Below are positions 42,786 through 50,903 of a stretch of 64,000 bases of DNA, piece by piece (the stretch's first letter is position 1; every line of letters begins with the position of its first letter). The DNA comes from Streptomyces tailanensis (GTDB taxonomy: Bacteria > Actinomycetota > Actinomycetes > Streptomycetales > Streptomycetaceae), in contig NZ_VTHJ01000039.1 of assembly GCF_008386495.1 (NCBI RefSeq), positions 26,868 to 90,867 of the forward strand, written 5' to 3'. The notes under the pieces are model-generated. The model ran no database searches and had not been told where the DNA came from. It saw only the letters and a list, made by a program, of their open reading frames with translations. The position numbers were made by a program, and so were the translations under genes.

Positions 42786-42924
42786 GCCCCGCCCGCCCCC
42801 TGAACACCCTCAGAGCCCGTATCCGAGCCCCCGCTGAGCCCATCCGTGCCCCGTACCGCCTTCCTCCGACCGGCGGCGGCCGACTACGGTACGTACGGAA
42901 AGACACCAGGAAGGACGGCAGTCC

Positions 42925-43524
42925 GTGTACGAAGGCGTGGTCCAGGACCTCATCGACGAACTGGGGCGGCTGCCCGGCGTCGGTCCCAAGAGCGCGCAGC
43001 GGATCGCCTTCCACATCCTGCAGGCGGAGCCGACGGACGTACGGCGCCTCGCGCAGGCCCTCCTCGAAGTGAAGGCGAAGGTCCGCTTCTGCGCGACCTG
43101 CGGCAACGTGGCGCAGGAGGAGCTGTGCAACATCTGCCGCGACACCCGCCGCGACCCGTCGGTGATCTGCGTGGTGGAGGAGCCGAAGGACGTGGTGGCG
43201 ATCGAGCGCACCCGCGAGTTCCGGGGCCGCTACCACGTCCTGGGCGGCGCGATCAGCCCGATCGAGGGCGTAGGCCCTGACGACCTGCGTATACGGGAAC
43301 TTCTCGCGCGGTTGGCCGACGGGACGGTCACGGAGCTGATCCTGGCCACCGACCCGAACCTGGAGGGCGAGGCCACGGCCACGTATCTCGCCCGAATGAT
43401 CAAACCCATGGGCCTCAAGGTCACCCGCCTGGCCAGCGGCCTCCCGGTGGGCGGCGACCTGGAATACGCGGACGAGGTGACCCTCGGCCGCGCCTTCGAG
43501 GGGAGACGACTCCTAGATGTCTGA
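42925..43524 (+). CDS. recR: Recombination protein RecR
   Basis: 199 residues from the GTG at 42925. It loads RecA onto gapped DNA with RecFO. The helix-hairpin-helix LGRLPGVGPKSAQRIAFHI, the four-Cys zinc finger (C-x-x-C...C-x-x-C, FCATCGNV and LCNICRD), the Toprim domain with VVEEPKDVVAIER and the TDPNLEGEATA acidic motif are all present. It overlaps the DUF5063 gene by 8 bases. Length is normal. Confidence 0.98.
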   Translation: MYEGVVQDLIDELGRLPGVGPKSAQRIAFHILQAEPTDVRRLAQALLEVKAKVRFCATCGNVAQEELCNICRDTRRDPSVICVVEEPKDVVAIERTREFRGRYHVLGGAISPIEGVGPDDLRIRELLARLADGTVTELILATDPNLEGEATATYLARMIKPMGLKVTRLASGLPVGGDLEYADEVTLGRAFEGRRLLDV

Positions 43525-44179
43525 CGCCACGCTGCACGCGACCGGCCACGGTCCGGACGACTTCGCGGTCCAGATCGCGGACCAGATCGAGAGCTTCCTG
43601 GTCGCCGTCACCGAGGTGGCCAAGGGCGACGAGCCGGACTCGGCCGTCCCCTTCCTCCTCCTGGAGGTGTCCCAGCTCCTCCTGGCCGGCGGCCGCCTCG
43701 GCGCGCACGAGGACATCGTGCCGGACGAGCGCTACGAGCCCGACCCGGGCCCCGAGCCGGACGTCGACGAGCTGCGCGAACGCCTGGCCAGGATGCTCGA
43801 GCCGGTCGACGTCTACTCCGAGGTCTTCGACCCCTACGAGCCCCGCAAGGCGCCCGTCCCGGCCCGTATCTCCGACGACCTCGCCGACGTCATCACCGAC
43901 CTCCGCCACGGCATGGCCCACTACCGCGCCGGCCGCCACACCGAGGCCCTGTGGTGGTGGCAGTTCTCCTACTTCTCCAACTGGGGCTCCACAGCCTCGG
44001 CCACCCTGCGCGCCCTCCAGTCCCTGGTGGCGCATGTGAGGCTGAACCAGCCCCTCGCCGAACTCGACGGCCTCGACACCGACCAGCCGATGATGGGCGA
44101 CGAAACCCTGGAGTTCGAGGCCGGCAAGGTCATGGCAGAGGAGATCGCGGGCCCGCTGGGTTTGCGGAGCACCAAATGA
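43517..44179 (+). CDS. DUF5063 protein
   Basis: 220 residues from the ATG at 43517, coupled to recR. Soluble, acidic and helical: ADQIESFLVAVTEVAKGDEPDSAVPFLLLEVSQLLLAGGRLG, ARISDDLADVITDLRHGMAHYRAGRHTEALWWWQFSYFSNWGSTASATLRALQSLV. I recall this as DUF5063, consistently next to recR in Streptomyces. The linkage suggests repair, but nothing else is known to me. Confidence 0.85.
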   Translation: MSDATLHATGHGPDDFAVQIADQIESFLVAVTEVAKGDEPDSAVPFLLLEVSQLLLAGGRLGAHEDIVPDERYEPDPGPEPDVDELRERLARMLEPVDVYSEVFDPYEPRKAPVPARISDDLADVITDLRHGMAHYRAGRHTEALWWWQFSYFSNWGSTASATLRALQSLVAHVRLNQPLAELDGLDTDQPMMGDETLEFEAGKVMAEEIAGPLGLRSTK

Positions 44180-44229
44180 CGCGGTACGACCTGCCCCGCT
44201 GTCACTCGATGAGCTGAAGATATAAGGAT

Positions 44230-44257
44230 TTGCTTTTGCTGTTGTCCGGCCTAGGCT
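44230..44257 (+). promoter_or_regulatory. Candidate promoter of the HigBA-like operon
   Basis: TTGCTT (44230-44235) and TAGGCT (44252-44257) are separated by 16 bases, and the -10 like hexamer ends 12 bases before the start codon at 44270. A/T-rich sequence lies just upstream. This is sequence resemblance only. Confidence 0.4.
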
Positions 44258-44269
44258 GGGCTACGGAGC

Positions 44270-44656
44270 ATGAACTGGGAGATCAATCTCCATCCGTCGG
44301 TGGAGTCGTGGTTGCTCAAGCTTGCGGAGGAGGACCCGGCATCGGCGGACCTCGTCGAAGCGGCGGTCGACAAGCTCGCGGAGAGTGGCCCCGCGTTGGG
44401 ACGCCCGCTGGTCGACAGACTGACCGGCGGCCGTACACACAACCTCAAGGAACTACGGCCGGGCAGCTCGGGGCGGACCGAGATCCGCGTACTGTTCGTC
44501 TTCGACCCCAGACGGCAGGCGATTCTGCTGGTCGCCGGAGACAAGGCCGGACGCTGGAGTGCCTGGTACCGAGAGGCGATCCCGCTCGCGGAGGCTCGCT
44601 ACGACGAGTATCTGGCCACTGTGGACGAGGCAGGAGAGGACGGGACCATCCGATGA
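44270..44656 (+). CDS. HigB/RelE-like type II toxin
   Basis: 128 residues from the ATG at 44270. The pattern SVESWLLKLAEEDPASADLVEAAVDKLAESGPALGRPLVDRL, then HNLKELRPGSSGRTEIRVLFVFDPRRQAILLVAGDK, is typical of HigB-like (Gp49) toxins: L-K-E-L-R, then R-I/V-L-F-x-F and a final D-K. These cut mRNA in the ribosome. It overlaps the antitoxin gene in ATGA, in toxin-first order as in higBA loci. Confidence 0.88.
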   Translation: MNWEINLHPSVESWLLKLAEEDPASADLVEAAVDKLAESGPALGRPLVDRLTGGRTHNLKELRPGSSGRTEIRVLFVFDPRRQAILLVAGDKAGRWSAWYREAIPLAEARYDEYLATVDEAGEDGTIR

Positions 44657-44985
44657 GCCGATACAGCAGCTGGACCGAGGTCAAGCGGCAGATGCGGGAG
44701 GCCCGCCCCGAGGTGTCCGACGCGGAGTGGGAGCAGCGCAAACAGGTCGCACGCGCGTCCACGGAGGCGTACGTCCTGGGACACCACCTGAGAGAGATCC
44801 GCGAGGAGCAAGGGCTGACTCAGGCGCAGGTGGCCGAGTCGGTGGGCATCTCCCAGGCGCGCGTCTCCCAGATCGAGCGGGGCGAGATCCACAACCTCGA
44901 AACCATGCGCGCCTACGCGACCGCGCTCGGTGCGAGGATCACTGTGACGATCGAGTACGGGGACCGGAGGGTCGGGGCGGCCTGA
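44653..44985 (+). CDS. HigA-like XRE-family antitoxin
   Basis: 110 residues from the ATG at 44653. An N-terminal stretch ends in ARASTEAYVLGHHLREIREEQG, followed by an XRE HTH (LTQAQVAESVGISQARVSQIERGEIHNLETMRAYATALG) and a strand (ARITVTIEYGDR). It neutralises the preceding toxin and should repress the operon. Confidence 0.9.
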   Translation: MSRYSSWTEVKRQMREARPEVSDAEWEQRKQVARASTEAYVLGHHLREIREEQGLTQAQVAESVGISQARVSQIERGEIHNLETMRAYATALGARITVTIEYGDRRVGAA

Positions 44986-45153
44986 CTTGGCAGATCGCTG
45001 CTGAGCCGTTTCAACTCCACTGGATTTCCCGCAAGTTGACCCAGGTGTTCACAGGCCACTGAAAAGTGTGAGTACCGGCGGTAGCGTAGGCGCCATCGTA
45101 CGTACGTGTCCCGCACCCCCGCCCGCCCTCGACAAGGATCCGGACCCGCCGAC

Positions 45154-46089
45154 GTGACCGTCCTCCTGCTCCTTCTCATCGCCGTGGCCCTGACCGCCGC
45201 CGTGCTGGGCCCCCGTGCCCTGCTGAAGGCGGGGTGGCCCGAGCGGGAACCCGTGGTGGCGTTGTGGGCGTGGCAGTGCTTGGTGGCGGCGGCGCTGCTC
45301 AGCTGCCTGGCGGCGCTGGTGCTGGGGGCGGCGGCGGTGTTCGAGACGGTCAGGACGCACGCCTTCGCACCCGCCCCGGCCGCCGTGACCGACGCGTACG
45401 ACCTGACGGCCGCGCCGCCCTGGACGGCCGTACTGACGCTGCTGCTGGCCTGCGGGGCCGCGTGGAGCGGGGCGATGCTGGTACGGGAGCTGGTGGAGGC
45501 GCGGCGTCGCCGTCACATCCGCCGGGCCCACCTGCGTGAACGCGCCCCCGACCTCCCGGCGGGCCTCCCACGGGCCCAAGGCCCCCTCCTCGTCCTGGAG
45601 GACGAGTACCCGGACGCCTGGCTGATGCCGGGCGCGCCACCCCAACTGGTCGTCACCACCGGCGCGTTGGGCAAACTCACCGACCGCCAACTGGACGCCG
45701 TACTCGCCCACGAACTCGGCCACGCCCGCGCCCGCCACGACTGGCTGCTGAACCTCTCCACCGCCCTCGCCACGGGCTTCCCGCGCATCCCTCTCTTCGC
45801 CCACTTCGCCGACCAGACCCACCGCCTCGTCGAACTCGCCGCCGACGACACGGCCTCACGCCGCTGCGGTCACCTCACCACGGCCTTGGCGTTGATCGAA
45901 CTCAACCAGCACCGGGGCGTGTTGACCTGCGCCAACACCCGCCACCTCCTCAGCGACCGGGTCGAGCGCCTCCTGGAGCCCCCGCCCCGCCTGGACCGGG
46001 CCCACCGCGCGGCGACCACGACCGCCGCCGCCCTCCTCGCCCTACTCCCGCTGCTCATCGCGTTCGCCCCGGCGCTGGGGACGCTGTAA
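45154..46089 (+). CDS. M56-family (BlaR1-like) membrane metallopeptidase
   Basis: 311 residues from the GTG at 45154 (VTVLLLLLIAVALTAAVLGPR); a start 48 bases upstream is possible. Three membrane segments occupy the first 130 residues. The protease site is LDAVLAHELGHARARHDWLLNL (H-E-x-x-H) with ELAADDTASR further on (Glu ligand). A last hydrophobic segment ends the protein. Such proteases usually cleave a BlaI/MecI repressor encoded next to them; I see no such gene here. It overlaps the convergent gene by 35 bases. Confidence 0.87.
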   Translation: MTVLLLLLIAVALTAAVLGPRALLKAGWPEREPVVALWAWQCLVAAALLSCLAALVLGAAAVFETVRTHAFAPAPAAVTDAYDLTAAPPWTAVLTLLLACGAAWSGAMLVRELVEARRRRHIRRAHLRERAPDLPAGLPRAQGPLLVLEDEYPDAWLMPGAPPQLVVTTGALGKLTDRQLDAVLAHELGHARARHDWLLNLSTALATGFPRIPLFAHFADQTHRLVELAADDTASRRCGHLTTALALIELNQHRGVLTCANTRHLLSDRVERLLEPPPRLDRAHRAATTTAAALLALLPLLIAFAPALGTL

Positions 46090-46510
46090 CCGACGGTTCC
46101 TGGACGACGTTCTGGACGTCGACGATGGCGTCGAGCAGCAATTCGGGCGCCACGTACGGAGTTTCACGCGTCGGCTTGGACCGCCAGCGCAGGGGCCAGG
46201 TGTTTCCCTCCAGGGCCGGGACGCCGACGAACGTGACGGTACGGAATTTCGTTACCCCGAAGCGGTGCACGCCCAGCGGCCAGTCGTGTCTGTGCACCGA
46301 GCCCGGCCGCAACAGGAAGTACACCCACCGGCCCCCGGTCATCTCGTACACGATCGGTCCGGCGTCCCCGCCCGCCGCGTCGACGAGCCCCCGCGCGACC
46401 AACTGGCCGCGCCCGTCCTCGATCCGTACGGCGTCGAAGTGCACGCCGATCACACACAGCCGGTGTCCTGACTCCGGTACCCAGTGGGGCCGGTGAATTG
46501 CGTTCGTCAT
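46055..46510 (-). CDS. Hypothetical protein linked to the XRE regulator
   Basis: 151 residues from the ATG at 46510 (MTNAIHRPHWVPESGHRLCVIGVHFDAVRIEDGRG). A GTG start 6 bases earlier is possible. It has strand-rich segments (GPIVYEMTGGRWVYFLLRPGS, HRFGVTKFRTVTFVGVPAL) resembling a short domain I associate with DNA primase/polymerase-like proteins in Streptomyces. Divergent from the XRE regulator, sharing its promoter region. Function unknown. Confidence 0.65.
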   Translation of the reverse strand: MTNAIHRPHWVPESGHRLCVIGVHFDAVRIEDGRGQLVARGLVDAAGGDAGPIVYEMTGGRWVYFLLRPGSVHRHDWPLGVHRFGVTKFRTVTFVGVPALEGNTWPLRWRSKPTRETPYVAPELLLDAIVDVQNVVQEPSVTASPAPGRTR

Positions 46511-46557
46511 GGTCACACCGTGGCGATGTGCGGGCTACGCTCGGTAGTGACTGAGGT

Positions 46558-46577
46558 GATACACGCCGGTGTGTATC
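46558..46577. promoter_or_regulatory. Inverted repeat upstream of the second XRE regulator
   Basis: GATACAC and GTGTATC flank six bases, 18 bases before the GTG start of the XRE gene and between the two divergent genes. Autoregulatory operator is the likely reading. Confidence 0.5.
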
Positions 46578-46594
46578 GGTCGGAGGTGCGCGCT

Positions 46595-47431
46595 GTGTCG
46601 GGCCAGTACAACTCCCACTCCCACTCCCACTCCAACTCCCAACCGCCGGTCGCCTGGCGCTACGGCGGCAACCAGATGAAACGCTGGCGCACGAAGGCGA
46701 ACGTCAGCCGGGAGGAGCTGGCGGTGGCCTCCAACTACTCGCCGGACACGATCAAGTCGATGGAGCAGGGGGTGCGGATGCCGACCCCGCGTGCGCTGGA
46801 TGTGGCGGACCAGTTGTGCGGGGCGGAGGGGTTGCTGAGTTCGGCCAAGGAGTACTTGCAGAGGGAGAAGTTCCCGGCGCGGGCGCAGGACTTCATGCTG
46901 CGGGAGCGGGAGGCGATCAGTCGGTGGTCGTACGAAGTTGCGTTGGTTCCGGGGTTGTTGCAGACCGAGGAGTACGCGCGAGCGCTCATCGAGAACCGAC
47001 TCCCGCCTCTGGACGAGGACACGGTGGAGGAGCGGATCGCGGCCCGGATGGAGAGGCAGGCCATCCTGACCGAACGCAAACCGCCGGTGGCCTTCAGTTT
47101 CGTGATCTACGAGGCGGTCCTGCGTGCCCCACAGGTAGACACCGAGCAACTGCACCGACTGTTGGAGGCGTTGCGGCTGCGCAACGTCGTATTGCAGGTG
47201 CTCCCTTTCGAACGGGTTATCAGCGACGCGCTCATGGGGCCGATGGTGTTGCTGGAGACCGGCGACCACGAGCGGTTCGCCTTCACAGAAGGGCCGTTCG
47301 TCAGTGAACTGTCAGCCGATCCGAGTGTTGTCAGCCGTGTGAGCGAGCGGCTTAACATGATCCGCGCGCAGGCTCTCAGCCCCGCTGAATCGGCCCGTTT
47401 CATCGAGCGGATGGTGGATCGTGATGAGTGA
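46595..47431 (+). CDS. XRE-family regulator with DUF5753 domain (second copy)
   Basis: 278 residues from the GTG at 46595 with GGAGGTG upstream. A short repeat encoding N-S-H-S-H-S-H-S-N-S (46612-46640) precedes the HTH (MKRWRTKANVSREELAVASNYSPDTIKSMEQGVRMPTPRALDVADQLC). The DUF5753 half has VPGLLQTEEYARALIENRLPPL, RKPPVAFSFVIYEAVLRAP and VLQVLPFERV. Coupled to a DUF397 gene. It is the same kind of pair as at 15553-16606 but clearly diverged. Confidence 0.9.
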   Translation: MSGQYNSHSHSHSNSQPPVAWRYGGNQMKRWRTKANVSREELAVASNYSPDTIKSMEQGVRMPTPRALDVADQLCGAEGLLSSAKEYLQREKFPARAQDFMLREREAISRWSYEVALVPGLLQTEEYARALIENRLPPLDEDTVEERIAARMERQAILTERKPPVAFSFVIYEAVLRAPQVDTEQLHRLLEALRLRNVVLQVLPFERVISDALMGPMVLLETGDHERFAFTEGPFVSELSADPSVVSRVSERLNMIRAQALSPAESARFIERMVDRDE

Positions 47432-47618
47432 GCAACTGGCGTGGTTCAAGTCGAGTTACAGCGACAACGAGGGCGGCGACTGCGTCGAAGTCGCCTTCCG
47501 TGACCCTGGGTTGACGGCGGTCCGCATACGCGACTCCAAGAACCCCACAGGTCCCACCCTCACCCTCGGTGCCCCCGCCTGGAAGGCCTTCGTTTCCGCA
47601 GGTCAGCCCGGAGCTTGA
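47424..47618 (+). CDS. DUF397 small protein (second copy)
   Basis: 64 residues from the ATG at 47424, within the last codons of the regulator gene (a GTG 3 bases earlier is the alternative). Family pattern LAWFKSSYSDNEGGDCVEVAF, then VRIRDSKNPTGPTLTLGAPAWKAFV. Partner of the preceding XRE regulator. Confidence 0.9.
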   Translation: MSEQLAWFKSSYSDNEGGDCVEVAFRDPGLTAVRIRDSKNPTGPTLTLGAPAWKAFVSAGQPGA

Positions 47619-47812
47619 GCCCCGGGACCCGAGCCCCGAGACCCGAGCTCTTCCCATGGGTTTCCTGGGTTCTGGGATGGTTGAAAACCAACCCAACCAA
47701 CCAACCCTGAACGTGAGTTGAGGCGGCGTGCCCCGAAAGGGTGACGTTCCGTGATCGGCTTGCTTCGGAAGGTAAAGCCGCTCTAGGTTCGCGGCAAACG
47801 ACCAAATCGTTC

Positions 47813-47848
47813 GGCCCCGGTCGGTGCGCCAACACCGGCTCCGGGGCC
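47813..47848. promoter_or_regulatory. Two-tier hairpin in the leader of the HTH-RHH-Uma2 operon
   Basis: GGCCCCGG (47813-47820) pairs with CCGGGGCC (47841-47848), with an inner stem CGGTG / CACCG. The region 47619-47927 has no gene; AACC-type short repeats lie at about 47683-47707. The hairpin could be a terminator for the DUF397 gene or a leader control element for the operon. Confidence 0.55.
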
Positions 47849-47927
47849 TGGACACAGATCGAATTACGAGGCTTCGATCGTGGCTTGCGCCTACCCTAGT
47901 CCTGCCCTCCCCTCCCCGTCCCACCCC

Positions 47928-48947
47928 ATGGCCAAAACGGGGTACGGAAAGCGCTCCGCAGGTGACGAAGACCCGCACGCGGACCCGGACTTCGCACATC
48001 TGAGCCCCCGTGACGCCGAGATCGCCGTCTTCATCGACCATCTCGAAGACGGTCATGCCATGGGCCACAAGGTGATCGCGGCGGAACACCCTCGCTACGG
48101 CCAACAGGCCGTGCGTACGTCGGCGGGCCGTATCACTCTCGCCGGCCATCTCCGCTGGATCAAGGAGCACATCACCGTCGAGGACGGGTCGATGAGGTGG
48201 GTGACGCGGACGTACTGGTCGCGGACGCGCAGGTCGGTGGAGTGGTGGGCGAACTTCGCACGGGAGCGCCACGGCAAGGACGTGACCGAGCACTACCAGT
48301 CGGGGCTTGCCCGGGTCGAGACGGCAAGCGAGGAGGAATCGGCTCCGGAGGCCCAGCCTGCTCAGCCCGCCGAGCCCGACGGCGCGGATGAGACGGCAGC
48401 CGCCCCCGAGCCGGAGCCCAGCACCGCCTACCAGACCCTCGCCGAACTCCGTTCCGCCGACCCCCGTATGCCGCTGTCCGACGCCGACTGCCATTCCCTC
48501 GAATCCCTCGTCACGCAGTGGCTGTCGCGCGGTGCGACGCCGCACGACGTCACCAAGGCCTTGACCGACGGGCTGCCGTCCGACGTCACCAACCCGGGCG
48601 GACTCGCCCGCAACCGATTGGAGAAGAAGATGCCCCCGATGCGCCCTGCGAAGGCCAAGATCCGGCAGAAGGCTGCCCGCCGCGCTCGTATCAGCCGCGT
48701 GATCACGGCCTGCGGTCTGTGCGACGCCGACGAGCGGACGGTGGAGATCGTGAACGGGCTGTGCCGCGAATGCCTCGCGGAGTGCGAATCGGAGGGACCG
48801 CTGCCGGTGTACACGCCGGTCCCAGAGGCGTTCCTCCCCGCCCAGCGCGACGGCGACGGCCGCCTACTGGGAGCAGACGAGGTCGTGGACGTCACCGCCC
48901 GCGTGGAGGAACTGCGCCGTGCGGCGGGGTTGGGGCGCTGGAAGTGA
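47928..48947 (+). CDS. HTH protein with a Cys4-like motif
   Basis: 339 residues from the ATG at 47928 (MAKTGYGKRSAGDEDP); no ribosome binding site is seen, so a GTG at 47880 is possible. The first half is HTH-like (SPRDAEIAVFIDHLEDGHAMGHKVIAAEHPRYGQQAVRTSAGRITLAGHLRWIKEHI) and contains WVTRTYWSRTRRSVEWW. A Pro/Ala/Glu linker follows, then SLESLVTQWLSRGATPHDVTKALTDGLP and CGLCDADERTVEIVNGLCREC, a C-x-x-C...C-x-x-C arrangement suggesting zinc. It overlaps the next gene in GTGA. Function unknown; regulatory or replication-like. Confidence 0.72.
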   Translation: MAKTGYGKRSAGDEDPHADPDFAHLSPRDAEIAVFIDHLEDGHAMGHKVIAAEHPRYGQQAVRTSAGRITLAGHLRWIKEHITVEDGSMRWVTRTYWSRTRRSVEWWANFARERHGKDVTEHYQSGLARVETASEEESAPEAQPAQPAEPDGADETAAAPEPEPSTAYQTLAELRSADPRMPLSDADCHSLESLVTQWLSRGATPHDVTKALTDGLPSDVTNPGGLARNRLEKKMPPMRPAKAKIRQKAARRARISRVITACGLCDADERTVEIVNGLCRECLAECESEGPLPVYTPVPEAFLPAQRDGDGRLLGADEVVDVTARVEELRRAAGLGRWK

Positions 48948-49297
48948 CGCGGTCCATGGACGCCTCGGATTCCAACGGCTCCGAAGAGGACGTCCTGCTG
49001 TCCGTCGCCCTCGGCGCAGATCTCACCGCCCGCCTGCGGGTACGCGCCGAGGTCGACCGTCGGTCCGTCGATGCCGTGGTCGCGGACGCGGTGGAGGAGT
49101 ACCTCGCCACTCACCCGAACCACGAGCAGGTACGCGCCGCCGGACTCGCGGCCATGCGGGAGTACCAGGCGGAGCACGGGCCCTTCACCGAGGAGGAGCT
49201 CGCGGCGGCCGACGCCCGGATCGACCGGCTCATGGGGCACGGAGACGACGAGCGGGCCGGCTCCCCTGGAGATCCACTGGACGGGAGGGACGTATGA
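48944..49297 (+). CDS. Ribbon-helix-helix-like small protein, putative antitoxin
   Basis: 117 residues from the GTG at 48944 (ATG at 48956 is the alternative), sharing bases with the HTH gene. The pattern VLLSVALGADLTARLRVRAEVDRRSVDAVVADAVEEYLATHP resembles RHH antitoxins, and the tail AAMREYQAEHGPFTEEELAAADARIDRLM is seen in antitoxin-like proteins. Its stop overlaps an upstream ATG of the Uma2 frame. Confidence 0.7.
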   Translation: MTRSMDASDSNGSEEDVLLSVALGADLTARLRVRAEVDRRSVDAVVADAVEEYLATHPNHEQVRAAGLAAMREYQAEHGPFTEEELAAADARIDRLMGHGDDERAGSPGDPLDGRDV

Positions 49298-49347
49298 GCG
49301 TGCAGGACGCGCCGGTCAGGGCACCATGGAGTCGAGGAGGCGACGCC

Positions 49348-49926
49348 ATGACCCCCAGGACCGAGCACCGGCCGCAGATGTCCGTCGAGGAGTTCGAGGA
49401 GCTGGAACGCCATGCCCCGGAGACCGTGTGGCTGGAGTTCATCAACGGGAAGGTCGTGGTCAAGCCCATGGCAGACGGCAACCACTGCGAGATCATCGCG
49501 TGGCTGCAACGAGTGTGCATGCAGCATCGCCCCGATCTGTGGTTGCACGCGGAGAGCGGTCTGAAGACGGAGCGCTACCGCAAAGGCCGTGCCCGCGCCG
49601 ATGGGGTGCTCGTCCGGGTGGGGGGACTCAAGGGTCAGGGTGAGTGGTCCGAAGCCGAGGGAGCTCTCATGGCGGTAGAAGTCACGTCCTACGACTCCGA
49701 CACCCACCAGCGCGACCGTGTCGAGAAGCCCGACGGCTACGCGGCCGCCGGTATTCCCGTCTACCTCCTCATCGACCGGGACGACTGCTCGGTCGTCGTG
49801 TTCAACCAGCCGGAGAATGGCCGATATCGACACGAGGAGAAGCTGCCGTTCGGGGCAGCCGTCAAGCTCCCGGACCCTGTGAACATCACCCTGGACACCG
49901 AACCCCTCAAGGAGTTCTTCGACTGA
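49348..49926 (+). CDS. Uma2-family (PD-(D/E)XK-like) nuclease
   Basis: 192 residues from the ATG at 49348, chosen because GAGGAGG precedes it; an ATG at 49294 overlapping the upstream stop is the coupled alternative. Uma2 features are clear: MSVEEFEELERHAPETVWLEFINGKVVVKPMADGNH, ARADGVLVRV (D), and ALMAVEVTSYDSDTHQRDRVEKPDGYAAAGIPVYLLIDRD (E-V-x-S...K). Uma2 proteins are expanded in cyanobacteria and Streptomyces; the substrate is uncertain. The gene order HTH-RHH-Uma2 suggests a regulated nuclease module. Confidence 0.88.
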   Translation: MTPRTEHRPQMSVEEFEELERHAPETVWLEFINGKVVVKPMADGNHCEIIAWLQRVCMQHRPDLWLHAESGLKTERYRKGRARADGVLVRVGGLKGQGEWSEAEGALMAVEVTSYDSDTHQRDRVEKPDGYAAAGIPVYLLIDRDDCSVVVFNQPENGRYRHEEKLPFGAAVKLPDPVNITLDTEPLKEFFD

Positions 49927-49984
49927 CGGGCGGCGTCATGTGGTGGTCGAGCCCGGCGTCTGCTGGGCTCGACCACGAGCTGGG

Positions 49985-50875
49985 TTACGCCCGCGCGCGC
50001 CACGACTGGAGGAAGTCGAGGAGGGCGGCGGTGAGTTCGGCGGGGGCGTCCTCCTGGACGAGGTGGCCCGCCCCGGCGATCGGCTCGAACCGCGCGCCCG
50101 GGATACGGTCGGCCAACTCCCGCCCCTTCGCCATGGGGATCCAGGTGTCGTCCTCGCCCCAGCACACCAGCGTCGGGACGCCGATCTCGCCGTACCGCTC
50201 CTGGATCTCGTCGGTGTGGGCCTGGTCCGCCTGGGCGATCTGCCGGTAGAAGGCGGGCTGACCGTGCTCACCGAGCCAGGGCTGGACGAGGCGTTCGAGC
50301 ACCGCCGGGTGCAGCCCCGGGCTGCTGGCCGAGCCGACGTACTCCCGCACCAGGGCCCGGTGCAGCGCGGGCGGCAACCGCTCGAACACCTTGGCGTGTT
50401 CACCGAGCAGCCGGAAGGAAGGGGAACCCCACGGAGCCAGCGCCACCGGATCGACGAGCGCGAGCGCGCGATAACGGGCCCCGTGCAACAGACGCGCCCG
50501 CAGCGACACGGCACCACCGAAGTCGTGCGCCACGACCAGGGGCTCCGCCAGCCCCCAGTGCGCCAGCAACTCGCTGAACACCAGCCCCTGGGCGGCGAGG
50601 GACACATCCTGCTCGCCGTACATCTCGGACGCCCCGTAACCAGGCATGTCCCACACGAACACCTGATACCCCCGGGCGACGAGCGCCCGCGCGATCCCCC
50701 GCCAGACGTACGAGGAGAAGGGCGTGCCATGGAGGAGGACCACGGGATCTCTCTCGGCTTCCCCGAGCCTTCCCCAGCGGACGCCACCCGACGCCGTACT
50801 GCGGAATGTCTCGGTCAGCGGCAGTCCGCTCGTGTCCGCGTTGCTCACGTCCGTGTTCCTTTCTGCGTCGCTCAC
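49985..50875 (-). CDS. Alpha/beta hydrolase (haloalkane dehalogenase-like)
   Basis: 296 residues from the ATG at 50875. Core elements: VVLLHGTPFSSYVWRGIARAL, WDMPGYGASEM, VVAHDFGGAVSL with an Asp nucleophile (as in haloalkane dehalogenases and epoxide hydrolases, rather than Ser), VCWGEDDTWIP (acid) and AGAGHLVQED (His). The gene is divergent to nothing obvious and could act on halogenated or epoxide substrates; the exact reaction cannot be read. Confidence 0.88.
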   Translation of the reverse strand: MSDAERNTDVSNADTSGLPLTETFRSTASGGVRWGRLGEAERDPVVLLHGTPFSSYVWRGIARALVARGYQVFVWDMPGYGASEMYGEQDVSLAAQGLVFSELLAHWGLAEPLVVAHDFGGAVSLRARLLHGARYRALALVDPVALAPWGSPSFRLLGEHAKVFERLPPALHRALVREYVGSASSPGLHPAVLERLVQPWLGEHGQPAFYRQIAQADQAHTDEIQERYGEIGVPTLVCWGEDDTWIPMAKGRELADRIPGARFEPIAGAGHLVQEDAPAELTAALLDFLQSWRARA

Positions 50876-50903
50876 GTCCGCTTTCCCTTCTCTCTCGGTC
50901 CGG

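Noticed and set aside
49294..49347. Uma2 gene starting at the overlapping ATG at 49294
   Set aside because: Possible, but the ATG at 49348 has the better ribosome binding site and gives the usual length. It is kept as an alternative.
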